A stretch of 64,000 nt of DNA. Origin: Pelagibacterium luteolum. Lineage in GTDB: Bacteria > Pseudomonadota > Alphaproteobacteria > Rhizobiales > Devosiaceae. The position numbers and the translations under genes were made by a program. Of the stretch, positions 45,316-53,698 are shown one piece after another (the first letter of the stretch is position 1; each line of letters opens with the position of its first letter). The stretch is taken from contig NZ_FNCS01000015.1 in the NCBI RefSeq assembly GCF_900100665.1, positions 1 to 64,000 of the forward strand, given 5' to 3'. The notes under the pieces are model-generated. The model ran no database searches. It was not told the origin of the DNA and was given only the letters and a program-made list of their open reading frames with translations.

Positions 45316-45941
45316 TGGCTAGGCTGTATTCGCTCGTCCGTAATGCCGCCGCAGCCATTGTGGTAGGCGTGCTTTTGACCGGTTGCCTCGTGCCGGAAAC
45401 CATCGACGCCAGCATTGTGCTCGAGGGGTACCTATATGACATGCGTGTCGAAACCCGCCTCGCCGACCCTCGTGCCGTTAAGGCGGTTGCCGACGGCCGC
45501 GTGTTCACCGAGCAGGAGGAGGATCGGATGCGGGCGGAAGAGCGCAAGACCGCTCGAATGCCCGGCTTTGAGCGCTTCGCCTATGCCGGGGAAGGGCGCT
45601 TCGATCTCGTCGTCAATCTCACCGGCGAACTGGACGCAAACGGGGCCGCAATCGGCGTGCCGAACACACGGGCGAAGTCGCAAGCCGACAATTTCTTGAT
45701 CATTCGACGCATCGACGACGGAACCATTGAAGTCAGTACCCCGGAGGTCCCGGACCGCGCCCGCGCCGAGCTCGATCAGATCGCCATTGTGCCCAACGGA
45801 ACGTTGACTGTGACCGTGTCCGGCACGGTCATTGAGACCAACGCCGACGAAACGCCCGGGCTCTTCGGTGGAGCGTATCGCTGGAACATCTCGTCTTGGG
45901 ATGACCGCGTGTTTCTCAAGGTCGACCCGGCTGTTGACTGA
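45315..45941 (+). CDS. Lipoprotein coupled to trbI
   Basis: A 208-residue protein with a clear lipobox, VVGVLLTGC (Cys about residue 24). The mature part has alternating strands (GEGRFDLVVNLTGELDANG) and no domain that I know. The ATG overlaps the trbI stop (TGATG), so it is cotranslated with the trb operon and is probably an outer-membrane accessory of the mating channel or a surface-exclusion factor. A counterpart is not part of the classic Ti trb set. Confidence 0.75.
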   Translation: MARLYSLVRNAAAAIVVGVLLTGCLVPETIDASIVLEGYLYDMRVETRLADPRAVKAVADGRVFTEQEEDRMRAEERKTARMPGFERFAYAGEGRFDLVVNLTGELDANGAAIGVPNTRAKSQADNFLIIRRIDDGTIEVSTPEVPDRARAELDQIAIVPNGTLTVTVSGTVIETNADETPGLFGGAYRWNISSWDDRVFLKVDPAVD

Positions 45942-45957
45942 CCCGGGAGGGAAGTCC

Positions 45958-46122
45958 TTGCAACATTTCGACGCTCTAACACCCATGGAGAGCGTGCTTG
46001 GGGTCGCGAAGGCGGGCGGCTACCGTGCCCGGTTCAAGTTTCTGCGCGCCGCCATCGCGAGCGAATATTTCAACGACGCGAGCGCATGGCTTGATGACCC
46101 AGCGTGCCGCGAAGGAGGATGA
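45958..46122 (+). CDS. Small protein with probable TTG start, 54 residues
   Basis: GGAGG lies 7 bases before TTG 45958, a better site than that of ATG 45985. The protein contains MESVLGVAKAGGYRARFKFL, and ends at a stop abutting the next gene. The tight spacing with both neighbours favours a real gene. The family is unknown. Confidence 0.5.
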   Translation: MQHFDALTPMESVLGVAKAGGYRARFKFLRAAIASEYFNDASAWLDDPACREGG

Positions 46123-46335
46123 ATGCCCCGCTACTATTTCCACATCTTTAGCGATGACGTGGAATGTCCCGACCGAAAAGGTGAGCCCCACGATGACGAC
46201 GCTCAAGCGATCGCCATGGCACGCAGGATCGTGTCAGAGATCGCCGAAGAACCGGAGCATCGCGAGATCGAGGTAAAAGTGGTTGGCCGAAAGGGACGGG
46301 CGGTCGCAACGGTCGACATAAACGGCCTAAAATAG
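46123..46335 (+). CDS. DUF6894-like small protein
   Basis: A 70-residue protein beginning MPRYYFHIFSDDVECPDRKG, which fits the short DUF6894 family common in rhizobia (consensus start MPRYYFH). AAGGAGGATGA directly precedes the ATG, and the gene starts immediately after the stop of its neighbour. The function is unknown. Confidence 0.75.
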   Translation: MPRYYFHIFSDDVECPDRKGEPHDDDAQAIAMARRIVSEIAEEPEHREIEVKVVGRKGRAVATVDINGLK

Positions 46336-46649
46336 CGACGCTGCAAGTCGTCAAAGGGCGTTTTAGGCGTCGACCTATGAACCTTTCGCCGCTCGTTCTG
46401 GTCATAATCTCGACGTCCACCGCGATTGCTTCGGCGAATGACCGTTGCTGACTTAGGTTCTCCGTCGCCGCCTGGAATTGCCTTCGTCGTCGCGGCGGAC
46501 GCTCCGCGAGTGATGCGACGATAGCAATATCTGCTCACACCTCCCTCCAAAAACACGCGAGTAGGCGGCATCCTATTTCACCGGACGGTTGACTCCGAAT
46601 GCAGCTCTCTATATATATCTCACGCGACCAACGTGAGGAACGTGATGCT
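46336..46649 (+). other. Intergenic region before the STAS-like operon
   Basis: The 314 bases separate the trb tail genes from a new operon. I see no gene here; the useful content is the promoter at 46589-46617. Confidence 0.5.
46589..46617 (+). promoter_or_regulatory. Near-consensus sigma-70 promoter of the STAS-like operon
   Basis: TTGACT (46589-46594), a 17-base spacer and TATATA (46612-46617), followed after about 32 bases by ATG 46650. It is one of the best consensus matches in this GC-rich window, so the operon is probably constitutively or strongly transcribed. Confidence 0.7.
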
Positions 46650-47219
46650 ATGAAGATCTACCTGCTGGCGATTGGTGGCAGCGACGTCCTCGCCGGGGCG
46701 CTGAACGGCAGGTCGGCTCTGAACGCGCTTCTGAGCATGACGGCCACCGAGCCAGCAAACCCGGAGCCGGTCTTTCTCGATTTCACCGGCATCGAGGTCG
46801 CGACCGCTAGCTTTCTGCGCGAGAGCATTCTTGCCTTCCGCGATATTGTCAGGGGGCGACGCTCGAAATTCTATCCGGTGGTCGCCAATGCCAATGATGC
46901 AGTGCGTGAAGAGCTGCTGGAGTTGCTGATGCCCCGCGGAGATGTATTGATGTTGTGCGCGCTGGATGAGGCGGACGCAGTAACGATGGCCGCCCCGCTC
47001 GGTGAACTTGATCCGAAGCAAAGGCTCACTTTCGACCTTGTTCACGAGCACGGCGAGACTGACGCCGGCGCATTGATGCGCGAGTACGGCAAGAGCGAGG
47101 GGGTAAAACACACGACGGCTTGGAATAACCGGCTGGCTTCCCTCGCATCTCTTGGCCTCGTCATCGAAACGAGCCAGGGCCGCGCCAAGCGCTATCGGCC
47201 GCTGTTTGAAGGAGTGTAA
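46650..47219 (+). CDS. STAS-like (DUF4325-type) protein with a C-terminal winged helix
   Basis: A 189-residue protein from ATG 46650 with GAGGAA upstream. The first 90 residues resemble STAS/DUF4325 anti-anti-sigma-like domains (PVFLDFTGIEVATASFLRES). The C-terminal 70 residues look like a winged helix (VKHTTAWNNRLASLASLGLV). STAS-like proteins usually partner with GHKL-fold ATPases, and one is encoded three genes downstream (48735-49559). It may be the regulatory switch of the operon. The STAS call is by eye and could be another alpha/beta fold. Confidence 0.6.
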   Translation: MKIYLLAIGGSDVLAGALNGRSALNALLSMTATEPANPEPVFLDFTGIEVATASFLRESILAFRDIVRGRRSKFYPVVANANDAVREELLELLMPRGDVLMLCALDEADAVTMAAPLGELDPKQRLTFDLVHEHGETDAGALMREYGKSEGVKHTTAWNNRLASLASLGLVIETSQGRAKRYRPLFEGV

Positions 47220-47224
47220 GGACC

Positions 47225-47572
47225 ATGGGGGCTGAATTCATCGAAAAGGCGGCGCCGAGCTTCAAGAAGGCGTGGGACCGCGCACGGGTAAAGCTCGCGA
47301 CGGCCGACCTGTTCACACGCGTTCCCGATTGCGCCGCAAGGACGGCGGAAGCCGACATCATCGGCAACGCCAGGCTCAGCACTGGGGATCAGCTTACCGT
47401 CGAAAACAAGAACGGGACGCTGATCGCCCGGCGAGGCATGAGCGATGTCGCCCGCTTCACCAATCCCGCGCCCGAACTCGTGCTTGCCGTGGCCGCCTCC
47501 TGCGGCATCGCCAAGGGCACGGTGCAGGATGTTCATCCCATCGCAGGCGTGGCGGAGATCTCACTATGCTGA
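47225..47572 (+). CDS. Small unknown protein of the STAS-like operon
   Basis: A 115-residue protein starting MGAEFIEKAAPSFKKAWDRA, with GGAGTGTAAGGA just upstream. The middle holds a small beta-rich segment (LSTGDQLTVENKNGTLIARR). No known domain is visible. It starts five bases after the first gene and its stop overlaps the next gene, so it belongs to the operon. Confidence 0.65.
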   Translation: MGAEFIEKAAPSFKKAWDRARVKLATADLFTRVPDCAARTAEADIIGNARLSTGDQLTVENKNGTLIARRGMSDVARFTNPAPELVLAVAASCGIAKGTVQDVHPIAGVAEISLC

Positions 47573-48738
47573 CCCGTCCCGATCCCACTAAAGTCAAGCC
47601 GCAGGCGCCCCACCATGGGCGCAATCCGCGCCGCGAGCGCCGCCTCTGGCATGATCCCGAAGTGGCGAGCGCAGCGCTCGGCTGCGCCACCTGCCCGGAG
47701 AAGGAGATTTGCGGCGGGCTGCGGCTGAACACGCCCTTCATGGACTGCCTGCAGTTCTGCTGCGGCAATTCGGAAGGTTGCGACCGCGTCTGCCGCAACC
47801 ATCCTGACTTCGCCGATCGCTACCGCGAAATCGGCGGCTTCAACCTCCATAGCGTGCCGCGCGCCCCTTTGCTCAATGCGGTTGGTCTGCCCCGCCTTGT
47901 CCCTGTCATCTATCACCCCACCGCGCGCAGCATGCCGGCCACTGCCGCGACCGTAGCGCTGCCGCTTTACCGTATGTTCGACCGGCGTACGGGCCTACCG
48001 CGCTTTGTGAGCCGCGTCGCGCTCGGCGAGGCCTTCGGCATTGGCCATCAGGCGTCGGTGATGCTGACCGGCACTGACATCGACCGCCCGCTCGAGCGCT
48101 GGTGGGGGCTCGGTGAAGCCGGCCGCCGCCCGATTATCCGGGCCCTCGCCGCCGCCGGCGTCGGCATGGTGACGACGCCGAACTACAGCCTGTTCATCGA
48201 CCGGCCGCGGTGGGACGATTTGCACGCGATGAAGCGAATCGCGATCGTCCATGAAGAGTTCTTGCGCGAGGGCCTGCCGGCCGCGCTCCATGTCAACGGG
48301 CGCACTGAAGCCGACTTTGCCCACTGGATCGCCTTCCTCGCCGCCCGGCCGGAGATCACACATATCGCCTATGAGTTCACGACGGGCACCGGGTGGTCCG
48401 GGCGGCGCGAGCAGCACTCGGCCTGGCTGGCAGGATTGGCCCAAGCCGTCGGCCGCCCGCTGCACATCATCGTACGCGGCGGCACCGACGTCCTGCCGGT
48501 GATTGCCCGTGCATTTTCGGGGATCACCGTTCTCGACACGTCGGTGTTCATGAAGACGATGATGCGGCAGCAGGCCTATCCCAAGGGCAACGCGGCCCTT
48601 GGCTGGCGAGGCGCGCCGACGGCACCGGGGGCCCATGTCGACCATCTGCTTGAAGCGAACTGGCAGGCGACCGACGCGTGGTTTGGCGATCTGATCGCCT
48701 CGTCACGTTCGGTAGAATCGGCGCCGATGGCCGGATGA
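47566..48738 (+). CDS. DUF4417-like protein with an N-terminal cysteine cluster
   Basis: A 390-residue protein. Residues about 35-80 have a dense Cys set (LGCATCPEKEICGG, DCLQFCCGNSEGCDRVCRNH) that could bind metal or an iron-sulfur cluster. The rest resembles the DUF4417 fold (GVGMVTTPNYSLFIDRPRWD, HALKRIAIVHEEF-like helix, PLHIIVRGGTDVLP). Its ATG overlaps the upstream stop by 7 bases, and its stop overlaps the next ATG. The biochemical role is unknown. The family name is a recollection. Confidence 0.6.
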   Translation: MLTRPDPTKVKPQAPHHGRNPRRERRLWHDPEVASAALGCATCPEKEICGGLRLNTPFMDCLQFCCGNSEGCDRVCRNHPDFADRYREIGGFNLHSVPRAPLLNAVGLPRLVPVIYHPTARSMPATAATVALPLYRMFDRRTGLPRFVSRVALGEAFGIGHQASVMLTGTDIDRPLERWWGLGEAGRRPIIRALAAAGVGMVTTPNYSLFIDRPRWDDLHAMKRIAIVHEEFLREGLPAALHVNGRTEADFAHWIAFLAARPEITHIAYEFTTGTGWSGRREQHSAWLAGLAQAVGRPLHIIVRGGTDVLPVIARAFSGITVLDTSVFMKTMMRQQAYPKGNAALGWRGAPTAPGAHVDHLLEANWQATDAWFGDLIASSRSVESAPMAG

Positions 48739-49559
48739 CGGAAACCGGGCCCGCGATATTGGATTTCAGGATGCTCGATGGGCTGGCCTTCGCGGCCGCG
48801 CGGGGCCGCTTGAACGAGGCCGCCATTCCCGCGCTCACGGCGTCCGAGATCGGCCCGCTCTTCGAACTCTCCAATCTTGCCGCTGGCGGCTTACTTCCGG
48901 CACCGCACGATGCCCTCTGGCTGACCACAAACCTTCTTGGTCCGATGCTGGACGCCATCAGGCGCGGCGCGCGAGAGTGGGTCTGCCCGCAAACGCGGCG
49001 CGCGGGCTTCCTAAGCACCGCCACGCCGCACGACATCAACGCCTGGACGACCTTCGGTCTAGCCGCCCAGCAAGCCGCGATAGCGGAAGGATTCCCCAAG
49101 GCCATCGCCGCACAGCTCACCGCTGCCCTGGGCGAGCTTCACAGCAACATCTACGAACATGCACAAGAGCCGCAGAGCGGCATCGTCGCGTTCCGCGCCT
49201 CAAAGGGAAAGTTTGAGTTCACATCATCCGATCGCGGCATCGGCGTTCTGGAGAGCCTGCGTAGCAACGCCGACTATGCCAGACTCAATGATCACGGCGA
49301 AGCGCTGCGCCTGACGCTCACGGATGGCATCTCGCGGTACGAACACCAGCCGGAACGCGGCCACGGCTTCCGACCGCTATTCATCGGCCTTGCCAACCTG
49401 AACGGCGCGCTGCGCTTCCGCTCCGGCGACCATGCCCTACTGATCGACGGCAAACAGCCCACGCTGATGACGGCTCGCCCGGCGCAGAAGCCCCAATTGA
49501 GAGGATTCTTTGTGTCGGTAAGCTGCGCGGTGAACGGTCGTCCTCGAGACGGCGCCTGA
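48735..49559 (+). CDS. GHKL-fold ATPase/kinase-like protein closing the STAS-like operon
   Basis: A 274-residue protein from ATG 48735, coupled as ATGA to its predecessor. The C-terminal half has Bergerat-fold motifs: N-box TAALGELHSNIYEHAQEP, G1 SSDRGIGVLESL and G2 RGHGFRPLFIGL. There is no transmembrane part or receiver domain, so it resembles anti-sigma or switch kinases rather than a two-component sensor. With the STAS-like first gene it forms a classic partner pair. The N-terminal 130 residues are unrecognised. Confidence 0.65.
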   Translation: MTETGPAILDFRMLDGLAFAAARGRLNEAAIPALTASEIGPLFELSNLAAGGLLPAPHDALWLTTNLLGPMLDAIRRGAREWVCPQTRRAGFLSTATPHDINAWTTFGLAAQQAAIAEGFPKAIAAQLTAALGELHSNIYEHAQEPQSGIVAFRASKGKFEFTSSDRGIGVLESLRSNADYARLNDHGEALRLTLTDGISRYEHQPERGHGFRPLFIGLANLNGALRFRSGDHALLIDGKQPTLMTARPAQKPQLRGFFVSVSCAVNGRPRDGA

Positions 49560-49562
49560 TCG

Positions 49563-49766
49563 TCACCAGGCAATCCGGCTAAACTCCAACTCTCGAGTGT
49601 CCATTTCAGTTTCGAGCGATTGTGCCCGCTCTTTCCAGTCCGGTAGCTCGCGCACTTCATAGAGTTTTTTGCCCGTCGGCAAAGCCTCGTTTTCGGCAAG
49701 CGCGCCACCGATGGCCTCATGACGCATCCGCTGGCGGCTATCACTCAGTCTTTCGATCCGCATCAT
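49563..49766 (-). CDS. Small minus-strand protein, 67 residues
   Basis: A frame beginning MMRIERLSDSRQRMRHEAIG, preceded by GGGAGG at 8 bases, with an acidic helical C-terminus (DWKERAQSLETEMDTRELEF). It converges on the ATPase gene, three bases from its stop. The composition and ribosome site favour a real gene; the function is unknown. Confidence 0.5.
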   Translation of the reverse strand: MMRIERLSDSRQRMRHEAIGGALAENEALPTGKKLYEVRELPDWKERAQSLETEMDTRELEFSRIAW

Positions 49767-49852
49767 TTCCGCCTCCCACAATGCCGTGGGAAATTGCGGT
49801 GGATCACCGCGTGAAGACGGATTGGCAAGGCCACCCCCAAGCAATTCGGCAA

Positions 49853-49881
49853 TTGTTTTAGATAGGCTGTTACTTTAGACT
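49853..49881 (+). promoter_or_regulatory. Putative promoter of the ribbon-helix-helix/DUF499 operon
   Basis: TTGTTT (49853-49858), a 17-base spacer, TAGACT (49876-49881). It precedes the regulator gene by about 36 bases and is overlapped on its downstream side by the palindrome at 49886-49901. Confidence 0.5.
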
Positions 49882-49885
49882 GAGG

Positions 49886-49901
49886 TGATAGGTTCCTATC
49901 A
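49886..49901. promoter_or_regulatory. Operator-like palindrome before the regulator gene
   Basis: TGATAGG-TT-CCTATCA, perfect seven-base arms with a 2-base centre, just after the putative -10 and 17 bases before ATG 49918. The place suits autorepression by the ribbon-helix-helix protein encoded next. Confidence 0.6.
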
Positions 49902-49917
49902 TGGCGCGGTGAACGGG

Positions 49918-50109
49918 ATGACGGGTCGGATAAAGGCGCGTACTAGCAAGCCCATCGTCAAAGCGAAGCGACAAATGCTGCTTCATCTGGACAGCGACGT
50001 GATTAAGGACCTGAAAAAGGCTGCTGTTGATCGCGAATCGACCGCATCGGCGATCGCAAATGAAGCGATCGAAACTTGGCTGAAAAAGAACGAGCTTCGC
50101 GGAGGGTGA
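49918..50109 (+). CDS. Ribbon-helix-helix transcriptional regulator
   Basis: A 63-residue protein with a basic N-terminus and the strand-helix-helix pattern QMLLHLDSDVIKDLKKAAVD followed by STASAIANEAIETWLKK, as in CopG/Arc repressors. It is 43 bases upstream of the DUF499 gene, on the same strand, and follows an operator-like palindrome, so it probably represses the defence operon and itself. The start 49918 is chosen over 49885, which lies inside the palindrome. Confidence 0.7.
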   Translation: MTGRIKARTSKPIVKAKRQMLLHLDSDVIKDLKKAAVDRESTASAIANEAIETWLKKNELRGG

Positions 50110-50152
50110 CCGATCGGTCTATGCCGGCGGTCAGATCGGGGTTGGGGTACGC

Positions 50153-53100
50153 ATGACGATTCCAAGTGTATTTGAGCTTTGCAGGCCTCGCGAGGATGTG
50201 GAAAAGGGGTCAATTGCTGACAGCGACTACGCCGCTAATCTCGCGAATGTCCTGACCGGTCGCGCCTCGCGCGACTACACCGACGCTCCAACGTTCTTCA
50301 CGAACACTTATCCCACCGAGGGGCTGAAAGAGCTTCTCGTCAACGTCTGTGGCCGACTGTCTGGCCGCGGTGAAAGCGTGTCAGCTGTTTTCCGCCTCGA
50401 TACCTCGTTCGGCGGCGGTAAGACGCACGGCCTGATTGCCCTTGTACACGCCGCGGCAGGGATGAAGGGTGTTTCGAATATCGCGGAATTCCTCGATCCA
50501 ACCCTCGTGCCAACCCAGGCCGTCCGCGTTGCCGCCTTCGATGGCGAGAATGCCGATCCGGCGAACGGTCGGCCGATGGGCGAGGGAATCCGCGCCCACA
50601 CGCCTTGGGGCGAGATCGCCTACCAGCTGGCTGGGATGGCTGGCTACGAGATCGTGCGCCGATCCGACGAGCAGCGAATTGCTCCGGGTGCCGACACCAT
50701 AAAGGAATTATTCGGTTCCGATCCGGTGCTCGTCGTTCTCGATGAGCTGGGCGAGTACCTTCGGCGAGTTCAAGGCATGGGTGGGCGCGATCAACTGACC
50801 GCCTTCCTCAAGGCGCTGCTGACCGCGATCGAAAGCACCCCGCACGCGGCAATCGTCTATACGCTTGCGGTTCGATCCGACGGCAAGGGCGTGGACGCCT
50901 TCGCCGACGAGAACGAATTCCTCGCCAGCGCGATGTCGGAACTCGAAAGCGTCTCCGGTCGGAAGGCGACCAACCTCAATCCGACACGGGATGATGAAAC
51001 TGCAAAGGTCATCCGACGCCGCCTGTTTGAGTCGATTGACGATTCCCGCGCGACGGACGTGATCAACGGTTATCGCGAACTTTGGACCACCCATCGCGAC
51101 ATTCTATCGGAAGAAGCCAGGCGCTCGACCACCAGCGCAGAATTCGCGCAGACCTATCCCTTTCACCCGGACGTTCTGGATACGCTCACCGGGAAAACGG
51201 CCACGCTCGGCGGCTTTCAGCGTGTTCGCGGAATGTTGCGCATTCTGGCAAAGACCGTCGCCACCGTCTGGGCGAGCCGGCCTGCGGATGCGTCCGCGAT
51301 CCACCTGCATCACATCGATCTGGGATCGGACGTCATTCGCCGGGAATTCACGACGCGCTTGCAGCAAGGCGCCTTCGCGCCGGCGATTCTCAACGACATT
51401 GCCGGGCCGCCCGAGAAGCTGGCCTTGGCCCAAGAGCTGGACGCGAACAACTTCAAGGGCCTGCTGCCTTATGGCACCTACGTCGCCCGCACGATCTTCA
51501 TCCACACCCTGGCGTTCAACAACGATCTGAAAGGCGTTGCAACCGACCACTTGCGTTATTCGATCCTGAGCCCTGCAGCGGACCTTTCTTTCATCGACGA
51601 TGCCAGGACGAAATTTCGCGCGGAATCGGCTTATCTCGACGATCGGCCGAACGCGCCGCTGCGCTTCAACGCAGAAGCAAACCTTACGCAGGTCATCGGT
51701 CGGGAAGAGAAGAACATCGATCCTGGCGAGGCGCGAACCCAGCTTGTGGATAGGGCAAAGGCAATCTTCGGCGGGCAATCTTTCGACCTGGTGCCTTTCC
51801 CTGGCGGGCCATGGGATGTCCCGGACGACGTGTCGGACGGGAAGCCGCGGCTTGTTCTGCTTTCTCACGACGCGCTTGAAATCGGCGCCGATCTTCGCGA
51901 GATCCCCGAGATTGTCGGCCGCATGTTCGAACGCAAGGGCGCGGACGGCAACGGGCTGCGATCCCTGAGAAATAACCTTGTGTTCGTAGTAGCTGACGAG
52001 ACCAAGGTGAACGAGATGAAACGCGCGATCGTGCGCCGCCTCGCCCTTCAGGAACTCAAGCGGCCCGAGCGCGTCAAGGAACTTGCCGAGCACCAGCAAG
52101 CCAAGGTTTTCGAACTCGAGAAGAAGTCCGAGACGGAGGCAGCTATCGCGATCCAGCAGTGCTATCGCCACATCCTCTACCCGTCGCGCAATGCGCTGAG
52201 CGGCGCGGGCTCGGTGCAGCTAGCCCATTCGGTGATCGATATTCAAAACGCCTCCGAGCGCCCCGGGTCGGGCCAGCTTCAGGTCGTTCGGCAGTTGCAA
52301 AGTCAGAACAAGGTTCGCGACGCTTCCGACTCGCCCGATTCCCCGTCCTACATCCGCGACCGCACACCCTTGAAGAAAGGGCAGATGACGACGCGCGATC
52401 TGCGCGATGAATTTCGCCGCGATCCCTCGCTCTCGATCCTCCTGTCCGATGACGTGTTCCGCAAGGCGATCCGAAAGGGCATCGAGGAAGGCGTCTATGT
52501 CTACAAGCGCGGCGATCTCCTCGCCGGCCAAGGCGATCCGATGCCCTCGATCAACATTGATGAAGAAACGACGATCTTCACAATGGACTTCGCCAAGACC
52601 AAGGGCGTGTGGCCTCGGCCGGCGCCTGCGTCGGTGGCCCAACCCGCATCCGCTGGAACTGGTGTTTCCATTTCGAGTGAGCCGCTCCCGCCGATCGGCG
52701 GAGCACCGGTCGAAGGCTCAGTTCCCGGCATCGTCGAACGACCGCAAGGTGGCGCTGAGGGCGCTGTGGTCGCGAATGCCAAAGTGTTCACCGCCGAGGG
52801 CGTTTTGAAGGAATCGCTACGCAAAGTGATCGAACAGGCCAAGACAGCGAAGCTCGAAAAGGTGGATCGCGTGGTGATCCGCCTGTTCGAATATGGCGAC
52901 GCCTTCAAGCTGATCCCGATCGCGAACACCATCGCCGGAACAAAGCGGTTGGTGAAGCTCACGGGCAGCTTCATCACAACGCAAGACAGCGAAATGCTGT
53001 TCGAATTCAACGGCGTGGCGCAAGATGCATCGACGATGAAGGACTATCTCGAACCTCAATTCAGGGCGGCGAAAGAGACCGATCTGCAGACCAGTATTTC

Positions 53101-53218
53101 GTTTGATTTCGAAGGCGGGCTCGCGCTGGATGGAGATGCCGCGGACAAATTCATCGAAAAGCTAACGCGTTTTGCGAGCGCGGCTGCGTATGTCGAAGCA
53201 ACGGCGGAGGTGAAGTAA
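50153..53218 (+). CDS. DUF499 ATPase of a putative phage-defence operon
   Basis: A 1021-residue P-loop protein of the DUF499 type. Walker A is SFGGGKTHGL (about residues 83-92), Walker B is VLVVLDELGEYLRRV (192-206), and the following IVYTLAVRSDG resembles the family sensor strand. A Pro/Ala-rich linker (near 820-870) separates a C-terminal domain (FNGVAQDASTMKDYLE). DUF499 ATPases occur in BREX-type (PglY/BrxC-like) and related defence loci. Here PglZ and BrxL are absent, so this is not a canonical BREX. The stop abuts the next gene. Confidence 0.85.
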   Translation: MTIPSVFELCRPREDVEKGSIADSDYAANLANVLTGRASRDYTDAPTFFTNTYPTEGLKELLVNVCGRLSGRGESVSAVFRLDTSFGGGKTHGLIALVHAAAGMKGVSNIAEFLDPTLVPTQAVRVAAFDGENADPANGRPMGEGIRAHTPWGEIAYQLAGMAGYEIVRRSDEQRIAPGADTIKELFGSDPVLVVLDELGEYLRRVQGMGGRDQLTAFLKALLTAIESTPHAAIVYTLAVRSDGKGVDAFADENEFLASAMSELESVSGRKATNLNPTRDDETAKVIRRRLFESIDDSRATDVINGYRELWTTHRDILSEEARRSTTSAEFAQTYPFHPDVLDTLTGKTATLGGFQRVRGMLRILAKTVATVWASRPADASAIHLHHIDLGSDVIRREFTTRLQQGAFAPAILNDIAGPPEKLALAQELDANNFKGLLPYGTYVARTIFIHTLAFNNDLKGVATDHLRYSILSPAADLSFIDDARTKFRAESAYLDDRPNAPLRFNAEANLTQVIGREEKNIDPGEARTQLVDRAKAIFGGQSFDLVPFPGGPWDVPDDVSDGKPRLVLLSHDALEIGADLREIPEIVGRMFERKGADGNGLRSLRNNLVFVVADETKVNEMKRAIVRRLALQELKRPERVKELAEHQQAKVFELEKKSETEAAIAIQQCYRHILYPSRNALSGAGSVQLAHSVIDIQNASERPGSGQLQVVRQLQSQNKVRDASDSPDSPSYIRDRTPLKKGQMTTRDLRDEFRRDPSLSILLSDDVFRKAIRKGIEEGVYVYKRGDLLAGQGDPMPSINIDEETTIFTMDFAKTKGVWPRPAPASVAQPASAGTGVSISSEPLPPIGGAPVEGSVPGIVERPQGGAEGAVVANAKVFTAEGVLKESLRKVIEQAKTAKLEKVDRVVIRLFEYGDAFKLIPIANTIAGTKRLVKLTGSFITTQDSEMLFEFNGVAQDASTMKDYLEPQFRAAKETDLQTSISFDFEGGLALDGDAADKFIEKLTRFASAAAYVEATAEVK

Positions 53219-53698
53219 ATGAATGTGCCGCGCCGGAAGGACGAATTCATGATGGTCTCGAAGACCCAGCCCGTTTACGAACTGCGCGCCCGTCGCCATG
53301 GACCTGGCGATACCGAGGTTGAAGTCTGGCAACTTCCCTCGATCGTGACGCCTCAGATCACCACTCCGATCCGCCTTGCGGGCCTTCGCGGACGGAATCT
53401 TGAACTGGCCGAGCACCGAGTTCTCAAGCGCCTGAAGGAAAGCGGCATCCGCCTCGATCTCCTTCCGATCGAGGGCATGGGATCGGCCCTGTCAGAAGAA
53501 ACCGCGCTGCGCCTGGCGCTTCTGTTCCGCACGCTGGCCCCGATGCGCAATCGCGACAACATGCGCCTCGTCGCCGAAGGCATCGAGGTGATGGGCAAGG
53601 AAGAGGCCGGCTATTGGCTCGGCATGTCGGTGCACCGCAAGAACCCGCGCCGCGTGCTAACTGCGCTGCGCATCCTGCTCACAGATCCGGCAAAATGA
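53219..53698 (+). CDS. Small conserved partner of the DUF499 operon
   Basis: A 159-residue protein (ATG 53219 adjoining the DUF499 stop; Met 11-12 codons in are alternatives). A beta-rich N-terminus (VYELRARRHGPGDTEVEVWQ) and a helical C-terminal part (EEAGYWLGMSVHRKNPRRVL) with a final arginine-rich helix. It may correspond to the short DUF-type proteins seen in DUF499/DUF1156 clusters. No enzymatic motif is visible. The stop overlaps the methyltransferase start as ATGA. Confidence 0.65.
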   Translation: MNVPRRKDEFMMVSKTQPVYELRARRHGPGDTEVEVWQLPSIVTPQITTPIRLAGLRGRNLELAEHRVLKRLKESGIRLDLLPIEGMGSALSEETALRLALLFRTLAPMRNRDNMRLVAEGIEVMGKEEAGYWLGMSVHRKNPRRVLTALRILLTDPAK

